NCBI GenBank assembly: GCA_963753385.1
Contig: CAVWCC010000005.1
Span: 695,566-759,565, forward strand
Source of the DNA: JALZKA01 sp963753385
Lineage (GTDB): Bacteria > Actinomycetota > Thermoleophilia > Solirubrobacterales > 70-9
Reading direction: 5' to 3'
Length of the DNA: 64,000 nucleotides
Numbering within the stretch: the stretch's first letter is position 1; the number at the start of each line of letters is the position of its first letter. The position numbers and the translations under genes are program-made. Under the pieces are notes generated by a model. It was not told the DNA's origin. It did no database searches and worked only from the letters and a program-made list of their open reading frames with translations. Below are positions 46,886 through 56,847 of the stretch, in pieces.

Positions 46886-47293
46886 CTAGGCGCCGTGACG
46901 CTCCCACCAGCCGGGGGCCGGCTCGATCTGCTCGACGACGTCCACCCACATCCCGGCGGGGTCGATCACGCCGAAGCGCCGCTGGCCCCACGGTTCGTCG
47001 GTCAGATCCAGGTCGCACCGAAGGCCGGCGCCGGTCACGCGCTCGTACTCGGCGCGCGCGTCGGCGACCTGAAGGGTGAGGAATGCGCCGTCGCCCGTGT
47101 ACGCGCCCGGTTCCGGGGGCGTCGACGGGTGCGAGGTATGCATGAACGCGGCGGCGGGCGTCTCGCCGGCGCCCAACACCGCGATCCACTCGGCCTCGAA
47201 CACCAAATCCAGGGCGAACCACTCGACGTAGAAGTCGCGGCACTCCCGGACACGGTCGGTGACGACGATCGGGTACGAAGCGAGAAGCTTCAC
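46886..47293 (-). CDS. VOC/glyoxalase-fold protein
   Basis: 135-residue VOC protein: LLASYPIVVTDRVRECRDFY at the N-terminus, QVADARAEYERVTGAGLRC in the middle, QRRFGVIDPAGMWVDVVEQ at the end. Its start overlaps the hydrolase stop by four bases, so it belongs to the MFS-hydrolase-VOC gene string. Confidence 0.82.
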   Translation of the reverse strand: MKLLASYPIVVTDRVRECRDFYVEWFALDLVFEAEWIAVLGAGETPAAAFMHTSHPSTPPEPGAYTGDGAFLTLQVADARAEYERVTGAGLRCDLDLTDEPWGQRRFGVIDPAGMWVDVVEQIEPAPGWWERHGA

Positions 47294-48153
47294 GCGGTGT
47301 GTCGCAGCACTGCGGCGACCACGGTGTCCCAGGTGTGCCGCGGCGGGTACTCGTGGCCGGTTCCTTCGAGCACCAGGAGCTCGGCGCCCGGGATCTCGCG
47401 TGCGAGCGCCTGGCCGTGGTCGAGCGGGAACAGCGGGTCGTCCTCGCCGTGGATCACCAGCGTCGGCACGGTGATCTCGCCGAGGCGCTTCCGCCAGGGC
47501 TCGCCCGAGTGGACCAGGAACGGGTTGGTCAGCTGCGCGGCGAGGTGAGTGCTGCGGTCGAAGACGCGGCCGCAGAGCTCGCGCTGGTCGTCCTCCTTGT
47601 AGCCGTGCGATCCCGCGAACGGGCGCTCCATCTCGATCAGGTACTCGACGACCGCGTCGCGGTCCGACCAGTCGGGCTCACCGCCTTCGCCGCTGAACAC
47701 CGCGTCGAGCTTCGCGTCGGGCTTCGCGAGGTCCGGGCTCTCGCTGCTCGGGTCGCCGGGCGTCGTCGAGAGCAGGGTGAGGGTCGCGAGCTTCTCGGGA
47801 TGGTCGAGCGCGAGCAGCTGCGCGACCGCCCCGCCGGCCGAGAGCCCCGCGAAGTGGACCCGGCCGAGCTCGAGCGCGTCGATCAGCGCGGCGGCGTCGG
47901 CGACGAGGTCGCTCTCGGAGTAGGGCGGCGCGCCGGGCTCGTATGCGGTCGAGCGGCCGGCGTCGCGGTTGTCGTAGCGGACGACGAACCGCCCGCCCGC
48001 GGCGAGCCGTTCGCAGAGGTCCTCGCGCCAGGAGAGCATCGAATCGCCGGCGCCGTGGAGCAGCACGATCGCGGGATCGGCCGGGTCGCCGAAGGTCCCG
48101 TAGCCGAGCTCGACACCGTTGGCCTTGACGATCTCCTCGTGGATGGTGGTCAT
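47290..48153 (-). CDS. Alpha/beta-hydrolase
   Basis: 287 residues. The oxyanion HG in VLLHGAGDSMLSWREDL, the strand FVVRYDNRDAGRSTAYEPG, nucleophile elbow FAGLSAGGAVAQLL, Asp in PTLVIHGEDDPLFPLDHG and His in VLEGTGHEYPPR complete the triad. It resembles aclacinomycin methylesterase/RdmC-like and small haloperoxidase-type hydrolases. It follows the MFS transporter by 35 bases on the same strand. Confidence 0.88.
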   Translation of the reverse strand: MTTIHEEIVKANGVELGYGTFGDPADPAIVLLHGAGDSMLSWREDLCERLAAGGRFVVRYDNRDAGRSTAYEPGAPPYSESDLVADAAALIDALELGRVHFAGLSAGGAVAQLLALDHPEKLATLTLLSTTPGDPSSESPDLAKPDAKLDAVFSGEGGEPDWSDRDAVVEYLIEMERPFAGSHGYKEDDQRELCGRVFDRSTHLAAQLTNPFLVHSGEPWRKRLGEITVPTLVIHGEDDPLFPLDHGQALAREIPGAELLVLEGTGHEYPPRHTWDTVVAAVLRHTA

Positions 48154-48188
48154 GTTGCTCCTTTTGTTCGACTTCGACGGGTTGACGC

Positions 48189-49776
48189 TCAGCTGCACGG
48201 TTCCGCCGCGACCGCGACGGTGACGGGCCCGGCCTCGGTTTCGGCGGTGGGCTCCGGCCGGCCGTCGCGGCGCAGGAGCCGCGTGACCAGGATCGCGGCG
48301 GCGACCAGCAGGACACCACCCAGCGTTACCGCGATCTCGTAGCCCTGGGTGAATGCCTCGCGCGCGGGCTCGAGCACGTCGCTGGCGAGCGCGGCGGGCA
48401 GCCCGTTCGCGACCTCGACCGCGCCGCCGAGGGTGTCGCCGGCGGTCGCCGCGGCCTCGGCCGGAACGTCGGCCGGAATCGAGTCGGACGCCTGTTCGCG
48501 GTAGACCGCGGTCCCGACCGTGCCGAGGATCGCGAGGCCGAGGGCGCCGCCCAGCTCCGAGCTCGTCTCCGAGATCCCCGAGGCCGCCCCGGCGCGCTCG
48601 GGCGGCGCCGAGCCGACCGCGATGTCGGCGGCCAGGGTGAAGACGGGGGTGAGGCCGAGCGCGATGATCGAGACGCCGGCAACGAGGACGCCGATGCCGC
48701 CCGAGCCGACCTGCGTCAAGAGGCCGACGCCGACCAGCGCCATCACGATTCCACTCAGCATCAAGGGGCCGGGGCGCATCCGGGCGGCGAGCGGCGCCGT
48801 CAGCTGCGAGCCCGCGATGAACGCGAGCGCCGGCGGCACGCTCCAGAGTCCGGCTTCGAGCGGCGAGTAGCCGAGGACGAGCTGGATGTACTGGGCGGTG
48901 AACACCTCGAGTCCGAAGATCACCGCGAACGAGACGGTGTTCGCGCCCAACGCGCCGCTGAACGCAGGCTTGCGGAACAGGCCCAGGTCGATCATCGGGT
49001 CGGCCAGGTGGCGCTGGCGCCGAACGAAGACGGCGCCGACGACGAGCCCGGCGATGGCAGAGGCGATCGCGGGGGCTGTGATCCCGTCCGTGGCAGCGGC
49101 CTTCACGCCGTAGATCAGCGCCAGGAGGGCGACGACGGACAGCGCGGCGCTCGGCAGGTCGAGGCGGCCCGGATTCGGGTCCTTGTACTCGGGCAGGTAC
49201 CTCGGGCCGAGCACGAGCAGCATCGCCATCACCGGGACCGCCATCAGGAAGATCGAGCCCCAGTGGAAGCTCTCGAGCAGGACGCCGCCGGCCAGCGGAC
49301 CGATGGCGGCGCCGGCCGAGAAGCTCGCGACCCAGATCCCGATCGCCCTCGTGCGCTGCCTGTCGTCCTCGAACATGTTGCGGATCAACGACAGCGTCGA
49401 CGGCGCCACCGTCGCGCCGGCGATGCCGAGGAGGGCGCGCGAGACGATCAGCATCTCGGGGCTCTGCGCGAACGCTGCGAAGACCGAGGCGGCGCCGAAC
49501 GCCGCGCCGCCGATCAGGAGCAGCCGCCGCCGCCCGATCCGGTCGCCCAGGGTGCCCATCGTGATCAGCGAGCCGGCGACGAGGAAGCCGTAGATGTCGA
49601 CGATCCAGAGCAGCTCGGTGCTCGACGGCTGGATGTCGGCGGTCAGCGAGGGCACCGCCAGGGTCAGGACGGTCAGGTCCATCGCGTAGACCAGGCAGGG
49701 GAGCGCGATGACGGCGAGGCCGATCCACTCGCGGCGGGTCGCCAGGGCGGGGATTGTTGCGGCCGTTCTGCGTCAT
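48189..49776 (-). CDS. MFS drug exporter, DHA2/EmrB-QacA type (one frameshift at the start)
   Basis: About 528 residues, 14 predicted membrane helices. Motif A MGTLGDRIGRRRLLLIGGAA, motif C-like GASFSAGAAIGPLAGGVLL-type stretch (SFSAGAAIGPLAGGVLLESF) and MDLTVLTLAVPSLTADI in TM1. A one-base shift near 49755 separates the ATG (MTQNGR) from EWIGLAVIALPCLVYAMDLT. It exports toxic compounds by proton antiport. A downstream hydrolase and VOC protein suggest a detoxification cluster. Confidence 0.88.
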
Positions 49777-49819
49777 CTCCACGCAGTTACGGCGGGGGCG
49801 CCGCGCGTTACGGACTAAT

Positions 49820-50086
49820 TCAGGAGCGGCGGAAACCGCGGAAGTTCTCGATCAGCGCGATCCGGACCTCGGGCGAGAGCTGCTCCTCGCGCAGCCCGCC
49901 GAGCGAGCCGGCGAGCGTCCGCATCTGCTCGACGTACTCGGTGCAGCCCGGGCAGGTCGCCATGTGGCGCTCGAGCCGCTCGGCCTCGGCCTTCGGCAGC
50001 GCGCCCTCGAGGTAGTCGGTGATCAGCTCGACCTCCTCGGTGCAGGCGAGGTCGTCGGGGGGCGGATGTGTCGTGTGCTCGTTCAT
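49820..50086 (-). CDS. zf-HC2 anti-sigma factor
   Basis: 88 residues with the zinc-associated anti-sigma motif: ELITDYLEGALPKAEAERLE then RHMATCPGCTEYVEQMRTL (His...Cys-x-x-Cys). No membrane helix, so it is a soluble, RsrA/ChrR-like type. The ATG overlaps the sigma gene's stop (ATGA), and it should hold that sigma factor inactive. Confidence 0.88.
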   Translation of the reverse strand: MNEHTTHPPPDDLACTEEVELITDYLEGALPKAEAERLERHMATCPGCTEYVEQMRTLAGSLGGLREEQLSPEVRIALIENFRGFRRS

Positions 50087-50797
50087 CGCTTGGACTTCTG
50101 CTCTAGCGCAGTGTCCCCGAAAAGCTCCCGCGTTACGGCGTCGTAGTCGATCTCCTCGACCGCGCCGAAGTAGGCCTCGATCGCGTTCCGCACCTTGCTG
50201 CGGGCGCGGTGCAGCAGGACCCGCTGGTTCCCGGCGCGTGATCTCGAGCGCCTCGGAGACCTCCTCCGACGACCAGCCCTCGACGTCGCGCAGACCGATC
50301 ACCGTGCGCTGCGCCTCGGGGAGCTCGCCGATCGCGCGGGCGATCACCTCACGGGTCTCGCCGGCGAGGAGCCCCTCCTCGGGCGTCGGCCAGCGGGTCG
50401 GGGAGATCGCCCAGTGGCCGGGGAAGAGCTCGTGGTCGGCGGGCAGGAAACGGTCGGGGTCGACCGTCGGCTCGCCGGTGTCCTCCGCCGCGGCGAGGGC
50501 GGAGAACGGCGTCGAGCGCCGTTCCTTCGCGCCGCTTCGCATCGACACGTTGACGAGGATCCGGAAGATCCAGGTCTTGAGCGACGAGCGGCCCTCGAAC
50601 CCGTCGATCCCGCGCATCACCCCGATCCAGGCCTCCTGCACAGCCTCCTCGGCCGCCGCCCGCGAGGGCACGTACGCCATCGCCACCCGGATCATCGCCG
50701 GGCTGTGGCGGTCGACCAGCTCGGCGAAGGCGGCCTCGTCGCCGCGACTGAGCGCCGCGACGATCGCGGAGTCGTCCTGGCGTTCCGGGGGCGCCAT
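50083..50797 (-). CDS. ECF RNA polymerase sigma factor (one frameshift)
   Basis: Region 2: ELVDRHSPAMIRVAMAYVPS, EEAVQEAWIGVMRGIDGFEG, SSLKTWIFRILVNVSM. Region 4: ALGELPEAQRTVIGLRDVEG-type segment (ARAIGELPEAQRTVIGLRDV) and, after a shift near 50235, GNQRVLLHRARSKVRNAIEA. An unusually long linker (about residues 85-135) lies between them. ATG 50797. It is paired with the zf-HC2 anti-sigma gene. Confidence 0.9.
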
Positions 50798-50924
50798 CGG
50801 GCAGAGGCTGCCAGATCGCGCGACCGACTGCGGGTGCACCGAGCGTCGACTTTGTTTCGCCTGAGGCCACTAAGTCGACGCTCGATGATCGGCGTGCGTG
50901 CGCCGCCTCTCTAGCCTTGATCTC

Positions 50925-51497
50925 ATGAAGGAGATCCTCGGCCCGCCGCTGCGAGGCGCAGCCCTCATCGCCTTCCTCACGGGCCTTTTCCTCCTGCTCC
51001 TGAACCCCCCGTCGTTCCAGGGCATCGGCGGCCTGCTGACGATCGCCGTCGGCTCGATCGCGATCATCCTCGTCCTCGCCTGGGTGATCGTCGCGCTCTC
51101 AGGCGACGAGATGACCGACGCCGAGTTCCAGCGGCTCGAGGAGCGAAGCGAGGCGCTCGCCGCGATGCCGCCGCCCGACGAGCCCCCGAGCTACTTCGAC
51201 GAGCTCGTGATCCGGGCCCTCGACAACCTGCCCGACGAGTTCCGCGAAGCGCTCGCGGAGACGCCGGTCGTCGTCTCGAACCGCGGCCGCGAGCACCGCG
51301 CCTACGGCATGTACTGGGGCGACACGATCGCCCGCGACAACTACGCGCACCGGATCGTGATCTACCAGGACACGCTCGAGCGCGACTTCGGCTACGACCC
51401 GGAGCTGCTCCGCGCACAGGTCGAGCGCACCGTCCGCCACGAGGTCGCCCACCACCTCGGCTGGGGCGAGCGCGGCGTGCGCGACCTCGGGCTCTAG
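50925..51497 (+). CDS. Zincin-like metallopeptidase family protein with N-terminal membrane helices
   Basis: About 190 residues. Two N-terminal hydrophobic helices (AALIAFLTGLFLLLLNPPSF and LLTIAVGSIAIILVLAWVIV) are fused to a COG3824-like domain. The latter has FDELVIRALDNLPDEF and the HExxH-like zinc motif VRHEVAHHLGWGERGVRDLG. Most members of the family are soluble and about 130 residues long; the membrane anchor is a lineage extra. Stop interlocked with the convergent gene in CTAG. Confidence 0.82.
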   Translation: MKEILGPPLRGAALIAFLTGLFLLLLNPPSFQGIGGLLTIAVGSIAIILVLAWVIVALSGDEMTDAEFQRLEERSEALAAMPPPDEPPSYFDELVIRALDNLPDEFREALAETPVVVSNRGREHRAYGMYWGDTIARDNYAHRIVIYQDTLERDFGYDPELLRAQVERTVRHEVAHHLGWGERGVRDLGL

Positions 51498-51951
51498 CGC
51501 CCAGCGTCCGCAGGAACTCGCGGGCGTTGCCGGGCACGGGGGCGAGCAACTCGCGCGTCTCGCTGAGGCCGGCGCGCAGGTCCGGATCGCCCGACTCGAC
51601 CGGGAGCATCGAGTCCTGGAGCTCGGCGAGGGTGCGGTCGGCCGCGCCCGCGGCTTCGACCGCCCGCCCGACCAGCGAGCTCACGCCCTGCGAGGCGAGG
51701 CCCGGGGAGGGGAGGTCGAACGCGCGGGTCGAGAGCGAGGTGCGCTCGGCGAACCCGGCGTGGGTCCGCTTGCCGCGCGCGTAGGCCCGCTGCGCCGGGC
51801 GGAAGAGCGCGGCCTCGAGCCGGTCGGCCGCGGCGTCGGGCAGCTGCTCGAACGCCTCGCCGAGCGCGGCGACCGCGAGCGCGGTCTGGTCGATCGCGAC
51901 CGCGAGGTCGTCGAGGATCTGGGTTCTCGCCTCGAGCGCTGTGATCGCCAC
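51494..51951 (-). CDS. Hypothetical helical protein
   Basis: About 152 residues, GTG start, nearly all helical: LEARTQILDDLAVAIDQTAL, VAALGEAFEQLPDAAADRLE, TLAELQDSMLPVESGDPDLR. In the present frame it runs on; a one-base shift near 51510 would end it at TAG 51494-51496. No family recognised. Its start overlaps the cupin stop by one base. Confidence 0.55.
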
Positions 51952-52280
51952 TACAGGTCCGTCTGCTCGACCACCGGGTTCGGGTGGACGCTGACCACCC
52001 GAAGGATCTCGTCGTTCGGGTTCTTGAACCCGTGCGGCGTCTCGGGCGGGACGACGACGATGTTGCCTGCTTCGACCGTGAGCTCCTCGTCGCCCGCGGT
52101 GAACACCGCGGTGCCCTCCTGGACGACGAACGCCTCCGCGTAGGGGTGGAGGTGGAGGTCGGGACCCTGCCCGCGCTGGTACTGGACGACGAACATCGAG
52201 ACCGGGATCTCGTCGCGGCCCTGGAACAGGGCGGCGCGCTCGCTCAGGCGCAGGTCGTCGATCGGGGTGACGGTCGCCAT
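51951..52280 (-). CDS. Small cupin-domain protein
   Basis: 109-residue single cupin: LHLHPYAEAFVVQEGTAVFT holds the first motif (His-x-His, Glu) and VVPPETPHGFKNPNDEILRV the second. FVVQYQRGQGPD precedes. Such proteins bind a metal and a small ligand; role unknown. ATG 52280. Confidence 0.83.
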   Translation of the reverse strand: MATVTPIDDLRLSERAALFQGRDEIPVSMFVVQYQRGQGPDLHLHPYAEAFVVQEGTAVFTAGDEELTVEAGNIVVVPPETPHGFKNPNDEILRVVSVHPNPVVEQTDL

Positions 52281-52320
52281 CTCGCGCGACGATAGCGCTG
52301 GACGCCTCGGCCCGCTCGCT

Positions 52321-53124
52321 CTAGCCGCCGGCCAGGAACGTGATCCCGTCGAGCGAGATGTAGTTGTCGACGCCGGTCGAGTCGGGTCCGTCGTAGACGA
52401 CCGCAGCCGCTCCCGTCGTCGAGGATCGCGAGCTGCACCGGCGTTACTCCGCCGCCGAGAGCCATGAAGCGGATGACGAATCCCTGGAACGTCGGGCCGA
52501 TATCCGGCCGGGAGGAAGAAGATGCGCCGCCCTCGGTCGCGTTGCCGCCGGTGCAGCCGACGGAACCCTGGAGATGCACGACTCCAAAGCTGTCCTTCCA
52601 GAAGCGTGGGAACTGGCCGAGGCCGGCCGCGGTGGCCCATGGGGTCGACCGCCTCACAGTTCGGACGTCGGTGTCTGCAGGGCCGGTTGGGCGAGGTCGC
52701 TGGTGGCGACGGTCCCATCGGCATCTCGGGGCTCGTCACGGCGTTCGGCCCGAGGTCGGCGGTGGCGATGGTTCCGTTGAGGATCTGGGAGCTCGTCACG
52801 GCGTCGGTGGCCAGGTCGCCAGTGGCGACGGTGCCGTCGAAGATTCTGGAGCTCGTCACGGCATCGGGGGCGATCACAGGATTCGGGTAGTTACCGCCGA
52901 GGTCCCCGCTTGCGGGGCCCTTCGGCGTCGCGCCGGTGTTCTCGATCGAGGCCACGCGCTGCTTGAGCTGCTTGACCTGCTTCTTGAGCTTCTTGATCTG
53001 CTGGCTGGCGCCGCGCGCGGCCGAGTCGTTGCCCGAGCGCCGGCGATCGCCTGCGCCGCGACGATCACGGCGAACACGGCCCCTGCCGCGAGTACGAGCT
53101 GAAGGCGAGGATTCCGTTCCCCAT
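52321..53124 (-). CDS. Membrane-anchored surface protein with 20-residue repeats (frameshifted)
   Basis: An N-terminal membrane helix (LQLVLAAGAVFAVIVAAQAI) precedes a basic coiled coil (QQIKKLKKQVKQLKQRVASI). Then come GDLGGNYPNPVIAPDAV and three 20-residue repeats of the form TSSxIxxGTVATxDLAxDAV. The C-terminal beta-rich domain has WKDSFGVVHLQGSVGCTGG and ends DNYISLDGITFLAGG. Shifts lie near 53110, 53040, 52700 and 52400. This repeat-plus-domain layout is frequent among exported proteins of Solirubrobacterales; I cannot assign a function. It is translated toward the cupin gene. Confidence 0.7.
52681..52860. repeat. 60-bp tandem repeat, three copies
   Basis: Three 60-base units in exact register (GCTCGTCACG recurs at 52731, 52791 and 52851) encode the 20-residue repeats of the surface protein. 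Units differ at many third positions, so the array is old. Confidence 0.85.
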
Positions 53125-53155
53125 CTCGGCGCGGGACTCTATGCCCCTGGTCAAG

Positions 53156-53186
53156 CCCTCCCGCGCCCCGGGGAAGCGCGGGAGGG
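53156..53186 (-). terminator. Perfect 10-bp hairpin after the two-domain VOC gene
   Basis: CCCTCCCGCG and CGCGGGAGGG flank an 11-base loop in the gap between the VOC gene's stop and the surface-protein start. There is no T-run; it likely acts as a GC-rich terminator. Confidence 0.55.
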
Positions 53187-53202
53187 CCGCCTCGGAGGAG
53201 GT

Positions 53203-54084
53203 CTAGCTCGGCGGGGTGAACTGGCTCGCGGTGAAGACGCAGCCCTCGGGGTCGGCGAGGACCGTGGTCCGCGTCCACTCGGTGTTGAACGGCGGGACCG
53301 TCACCTTGCCGCCCAGCTCCGAGGCTCGCGCGGCGGCCCGGTCGGCGTCCGCCACCGCGAACGTGATCCCCCAGTGCGCGGGGGTCTCGGGCGGGAACTG
53401 GCCGTCCGCCATCCGGTTCAGCGAGGCGACGACGTCGGCGAACGACCGCTCGGCGCCGAACCCCTCGAGGCGCTCGTAGAGCCCGGGGTCGCTCTTCGCG
53501 AGGTGATCGCCGTAGCCGGGCCGGTAGATCATCGCGTAGCCCTCGTCCCCGACCTCGTCGGCGGTCCAGCCGAACATCCGGCCGTAGAACTCCATCGCCT
53601 TCTCCGGGTCGCGGGTGTAGAGGTCGCTGAAGTTCCAGGTGCCCGGCACGTTCACGAGCTGCCCGCCGCGGAACTCGTTCGCCTGCCAGACGCAGAACGA
53701 CGCGCCCTCGGCGTCGGCGAGGCCCGCGAACCGCCCGGCCGGGCCGGCGTCCATCGGCGGGAGCTGCACGCTGCCGCCGGCCTTGACCGCCTTGGCCGCG
53801 GCCTCGTCGGCGTCCTCGACCAAGACGTAGGTGTTCCAGACCGGCGGGTCGAGCTGCTGCTCCTGCTCGCCGATCGCCGCGACGTCCTTGCCGTCGATCC
53901 GCCCGACGAAGTACGCCGCCGCGTCCGGCGGCGAGATGTTCTCGAACTCCCAGCCGAAGAGCCCGCCGTAGAAGTCCCGCGCCGCGGTCGAGTCCACCCG
54001 TCCCGAGTCGACCCAGCAGGGCACGCCCTCGGGGTAGCTCTCCCGCAAGATCACCTGGTCCGGATATCCCTCTTGCTCAGCCAT
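53203..54084 (-). CDS. Two-domain VOC/glyoxalase-fold protein
   Basis: 293 residues made of two VOC domains: GVPCWVDSGRVDSTAARDFY with LFGWEFENISPPD in the first, WNFSDLYTRDPEKAMEFYGR with MFGWTADEVGDEGY in the second, ending TRTTVLADPEGCVFTASQF. This is the actinobacterial family related to hydroxylase-cluster proteins such as CFP30B. It is divergent from the WYL regulator, which is its probable controller. Confidence 0.87.
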   Translation of the reverse strand: MAEQEGYPDQVILRESYPEGVPCWVDSGRVDSTAARDFYGGLFGWEFENISPPDAAAYFVGRIDGKDVAAIGEQEQQLDPPVWNTYVLVEDADEAAAKAVKAGGSVQLPPMDAGPAGRFAGLADAEGASFCVWQANEFRGGQLVNVPGTWNFSDLYTRDPEKAMEFYGRMFGWTADEVGDEGYAMIYRPGYGDHLAKSDPGLYERLEGFGAERSFADVVASLNRMADGQFPPETPAHWGITFAVADADRAAARASELGGKVTVPPFNTEWTRTTVLADPEGCVFTASQFTPPS

Positions 54085-54122
54085 GCGCTCGCTCCTTCCT
54101 GAGATTCATTGACGCGGCGCAC

Positions 54123-54139
54123 CCTAAGACCCATTTAGG
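54123..54139. promoter_or_regulatory. Inverted repeat CCTAA-N7-TTAGG between VOC and WYL genes
   Basis: A palindromic A/T-rich site 40 bases before the WYL regulator's ATG in the 94-base divergent gap. It is a candidate operator for the YafY-type regulator. Confidence 0.5.
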
Positions 54140-54178
54140 TCAGGATCTGTCCGCAATCTTCGAGACCCTGGAGATCGC

Positions 54179-55127
54179 ATGAACGAGACCTCGAGCCGGC
54201 TCCTCACCCTGCTCTCGCTGCTCCAGGCGCGGCGCGACTGGCCGGGCGCGGAGCTCGCCCGGCGCCTCGAGGTCTCCGGCCGGACGATCCGCCGCGACGT
54301 CGAGCGCCTGCGCGACCTGGGCTACCCGGTCGAGTCGCTCACCGGCCCCGCCGGCGGCTACACGCTCCGCGCCGGCACCGCGATGCCGCCGCTCCTCCTC
54401 GACGACGACGAGGCGATCGCGATCGCCGTCGGCCTGCGCACCGCGGCGCGCGCGTCGGTGACCGGGATCGAGGACGCGGCGGTGCGGGCGCTGGTGAAGC
54501 TCGAGCAGGTGCTGCCGGCGAAGCTCCGGCGCCGGGTCGCCGCGATCGGCTCGGCGACGGTCGCTCCGCCCGTCGGCGGCCCGACCGTCGACCCGCAGGC
54601 GCTGACGGTGCTCGCCGGCTGCTGCCGCGACACCGAGCGCCTGCGCTTCGCCTACACGCGCCCGCGACGGATCGGAGACGCGGCGCGAGGTCGAGCCGCA
54701 CGCGCTCGTCAACCTCGGCCGCCGCTGGTACCTCGCCGCCTGGGACCGGGCGCGCGAGGACTGGCGCACCTTCCGCGTCGACCGGCTCGAGCGCCCGGCC
54801 ACGACCGGCGTCCGCTTCGAGCCCCGCGAGCTCCCCGCCAAGGACGCCGCGACCTACGTCACCGACTCGATCCGCGCGACCCCGCACCGCTACCGGGCAC
54901 GGGTCACGGTCCACGCGCCGGTCGAGGAGGCGCGCCGGCGGATGCCGTGGGGCGCGGACGAGCTCGAGCCGATCGACGATCGGACCTGCGAGTACCGCAC
55001 CGGCGACGACGACCTCCACTGGCTCGCGATGCGGGTCGCGATGCTGGGGTTCGAGTTCGAGGTGCACGAGCCGCCGGAGCTGCGCGAGGAGCTGCGGCGG
55101 GTGGGGGAGCGGTTGGCGCGGGCGTAA
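54179..55127 (+). CDS. YafY-family HTH/WYL-domain transcriptional regulator (one frameshift)
   Basis: The N-terminal HTH is SRLLTLLSLLQARRDWPGAE followed by RRLEVSGRTIRRDVERLRDL. A central WYL domain follows, with the shift near 54665 and the aromatic-Leu motif seen as RRWYLAAWD. The C-terminal WCX region is HRYRARVTVHAPVEEARRRM and ends FEVHEPPELREELRRVG. About 315 residues once restored. WYL domains sense nucleic-acid or nucleotide ligands. It is divergent from the two-domain VOC gene. Confidence 0.88.
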
Positions 55128-55131
55128 AGCG

Positions 55132-55160
55132 ATCGCGCTCGCCGCCCCGGCGAGCGCGAT
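55132..55160. terminator. Perfect 12-bp hairpin after the WYL gene
   Basis: ATCGCGCTCGCC and GGCGAGCGCGAT flank a five-base loop, starting five bases after the WYL stop. No T-run follows. The next gene starts 23 bases further on. Confidence 0.6.
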
Positions 55161-55182
55161 GATTGCGCCGTGAGGCGAGTGG

Positions 55183-56847
55183 GTGGAGGCAGGCTGGGCG
55201 CGGCGCTCGGCGGCAGTCGTGGTCGTCGCGCTCGCGTGGGCCGCGCCGGCAGTCGGCGCAGGAGCCGATCCCGCCCAGCGGCTACCCGGCGACGCCCGAG
55301 GGCTTCCGGATCGACGGCCCCGAGGCGGTCCGGATCGCGAACCAGGACCCGAACGTCGCCGAGGTCTCGGCCGACCGCGGCAAGCGGCTCGAGATCCGGA
55401 TCGAGGCGAAGCCGCCCGAGAAGTGGCAGGTCGGCTACTTCGACGGCGACGAGCGAGGTCGTCCAGGTCCACGTCGACTCGCAGACCGGCGAGATCCGCG
55501 AGTCATGGACCGGCGACCAGGTCGCCTGGCCGATGGCGCGCGGCTACGAGGGCCAGTTCGGCCACGCGCTGAACGCCTGGTACGTCTGGATCCCGCTCGC
55601 GCTGCTGTTCTTCCTCGGCCTCTTCGACTTCCGCCGGCCCTGGAAGCTCGTCCACCTCGACCTCCTGGTCCTGCTGAGCTTCGGGATCAGCCACTACTTC
55701 TTCAACCGCGGCGAGATCGGCGTCTCCGTCCCGCTCGTCTACCCGCCGCTCGTCTACCTGCTGATCCGCATGCTCTGGATCGGCTTCCGCGGCCTCGGCA
55801 AGGGCGACGGCCTGCGGCCGAGCGCCCCGATCCCGTTCCTCGCGGTCGCCTGCCTGTTCCTGATCGCGTTCCGGGTCGCGCTCAACATCGCCGACTCCGG
55901 CGTGATCGACGTCGGCTACGCCGGCGTGATCGGCGCCGAGCGAATCACCCACGGCGAGCCGATCTACGGCGAGGACGCCTTCCCCGACGACAACCCGACC
56001 GGCGACACCTACGGCCCCGCCAACTACTACGCCTACGTCCCGTTCGAGGCCGTGCTGCCGTGGAGCGGCGAGTGGGACAACCTCCCGGCCGCCCACGCCG
56101 CGGCGATCTTCTTCGACCTGGCGACGGTGTTCGGGCTGTTCGTGCTCGGCGGGCGGCTGTGGCCGGGGGACCGGCGCGCGGGCCGAGCGGCGGGGACGGT
56201 CCTCGCGTTCGCCTGGCTCGCCTACCCGTACACGGCGTTCGCGCTGCAGTCGAACTCGAACGACTCGCTGGTCGCGGCGCTCCTGATCTGGGGGCTCGTG
56301 TTCTTCAGCTCGCCGGTGGCGCGCGGCGGGTTCATCGCGGCGGCGGCGATGACGAAGTTCGCGCCGCTGGCGCTGGTGCCGCTGTATGTGGTGGGGGAGC
56401 GGGGGTTGGTGGATCGGATGGAGGGGTGGCGGCCGCGGTGGCCGGCGCTGCGGCCGGTGGCGGTCGCGAGCGTGGCGTTCGTCGTGGCGGCGCGTGGTGC
56501 TGCTCGCGCACCCGGCGATCGACCCGGGCTTGGCGACGTTCTGGGAGCGGACGGCCGAGAGCCAGCTCGATCGGGAGAGCCCGTTCAGCCTCTGGGGACA
56601 GGTCGAGTGGGCTGGCGTGGCTACAAGGCACCGATGCTGGCTGGTGCGCGCGGTGCTGGCGGTCGCAGTGGCGTTCGTGCCACGGCGGCGGGAGCTGCGG
56701 CAGGTCGCGGCGCTAGCCGCGGCGGTGCTGATCGCGGGCCAACTGGCGGTGGATCACTGGTTCTACCTATACCTGCCCTGGTTTGCAGGCTTGATGACCA
56801 TCGGCCTGGTCGTGGGCCGGACGCATCGACGACCTCCGGGCTCATAA
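55183..56847 (+). CDS. Multi-pass membrane glycosyltransferase-like protein (GT87/DUF2029 type), frameshifted
   Basis: Signal peptide (AAVVVVALAWAAPAVGA), then a short extracellular domain (GYPATPEGFRIDGPEAVRIA; SQTGEIRESWTGDQV), then about ten membrane helices with YGPANYYAYVPFEAVLPWSG and YPYTAFALQSNSNDSLVAAL. The latter segments are typical of polyprenol-phosphate-dependent mannosyl/arabinosyltransferase-like proteins. Shifts lie near 55263, 55453 and 56495. The last codons and the TAA stop lie within the tRNA-Met fragment, so the native C-terminus may have been replaced at that junction. Confidence 0.72.

Noticed and set aside
52681..52860. CRISPR-like array from the 60-bp repeats
   Set aside because: Units are contiguous, in reading frame and encode a 20-residue protein repeat; there are no spacers or cas genes anywhere in the window.
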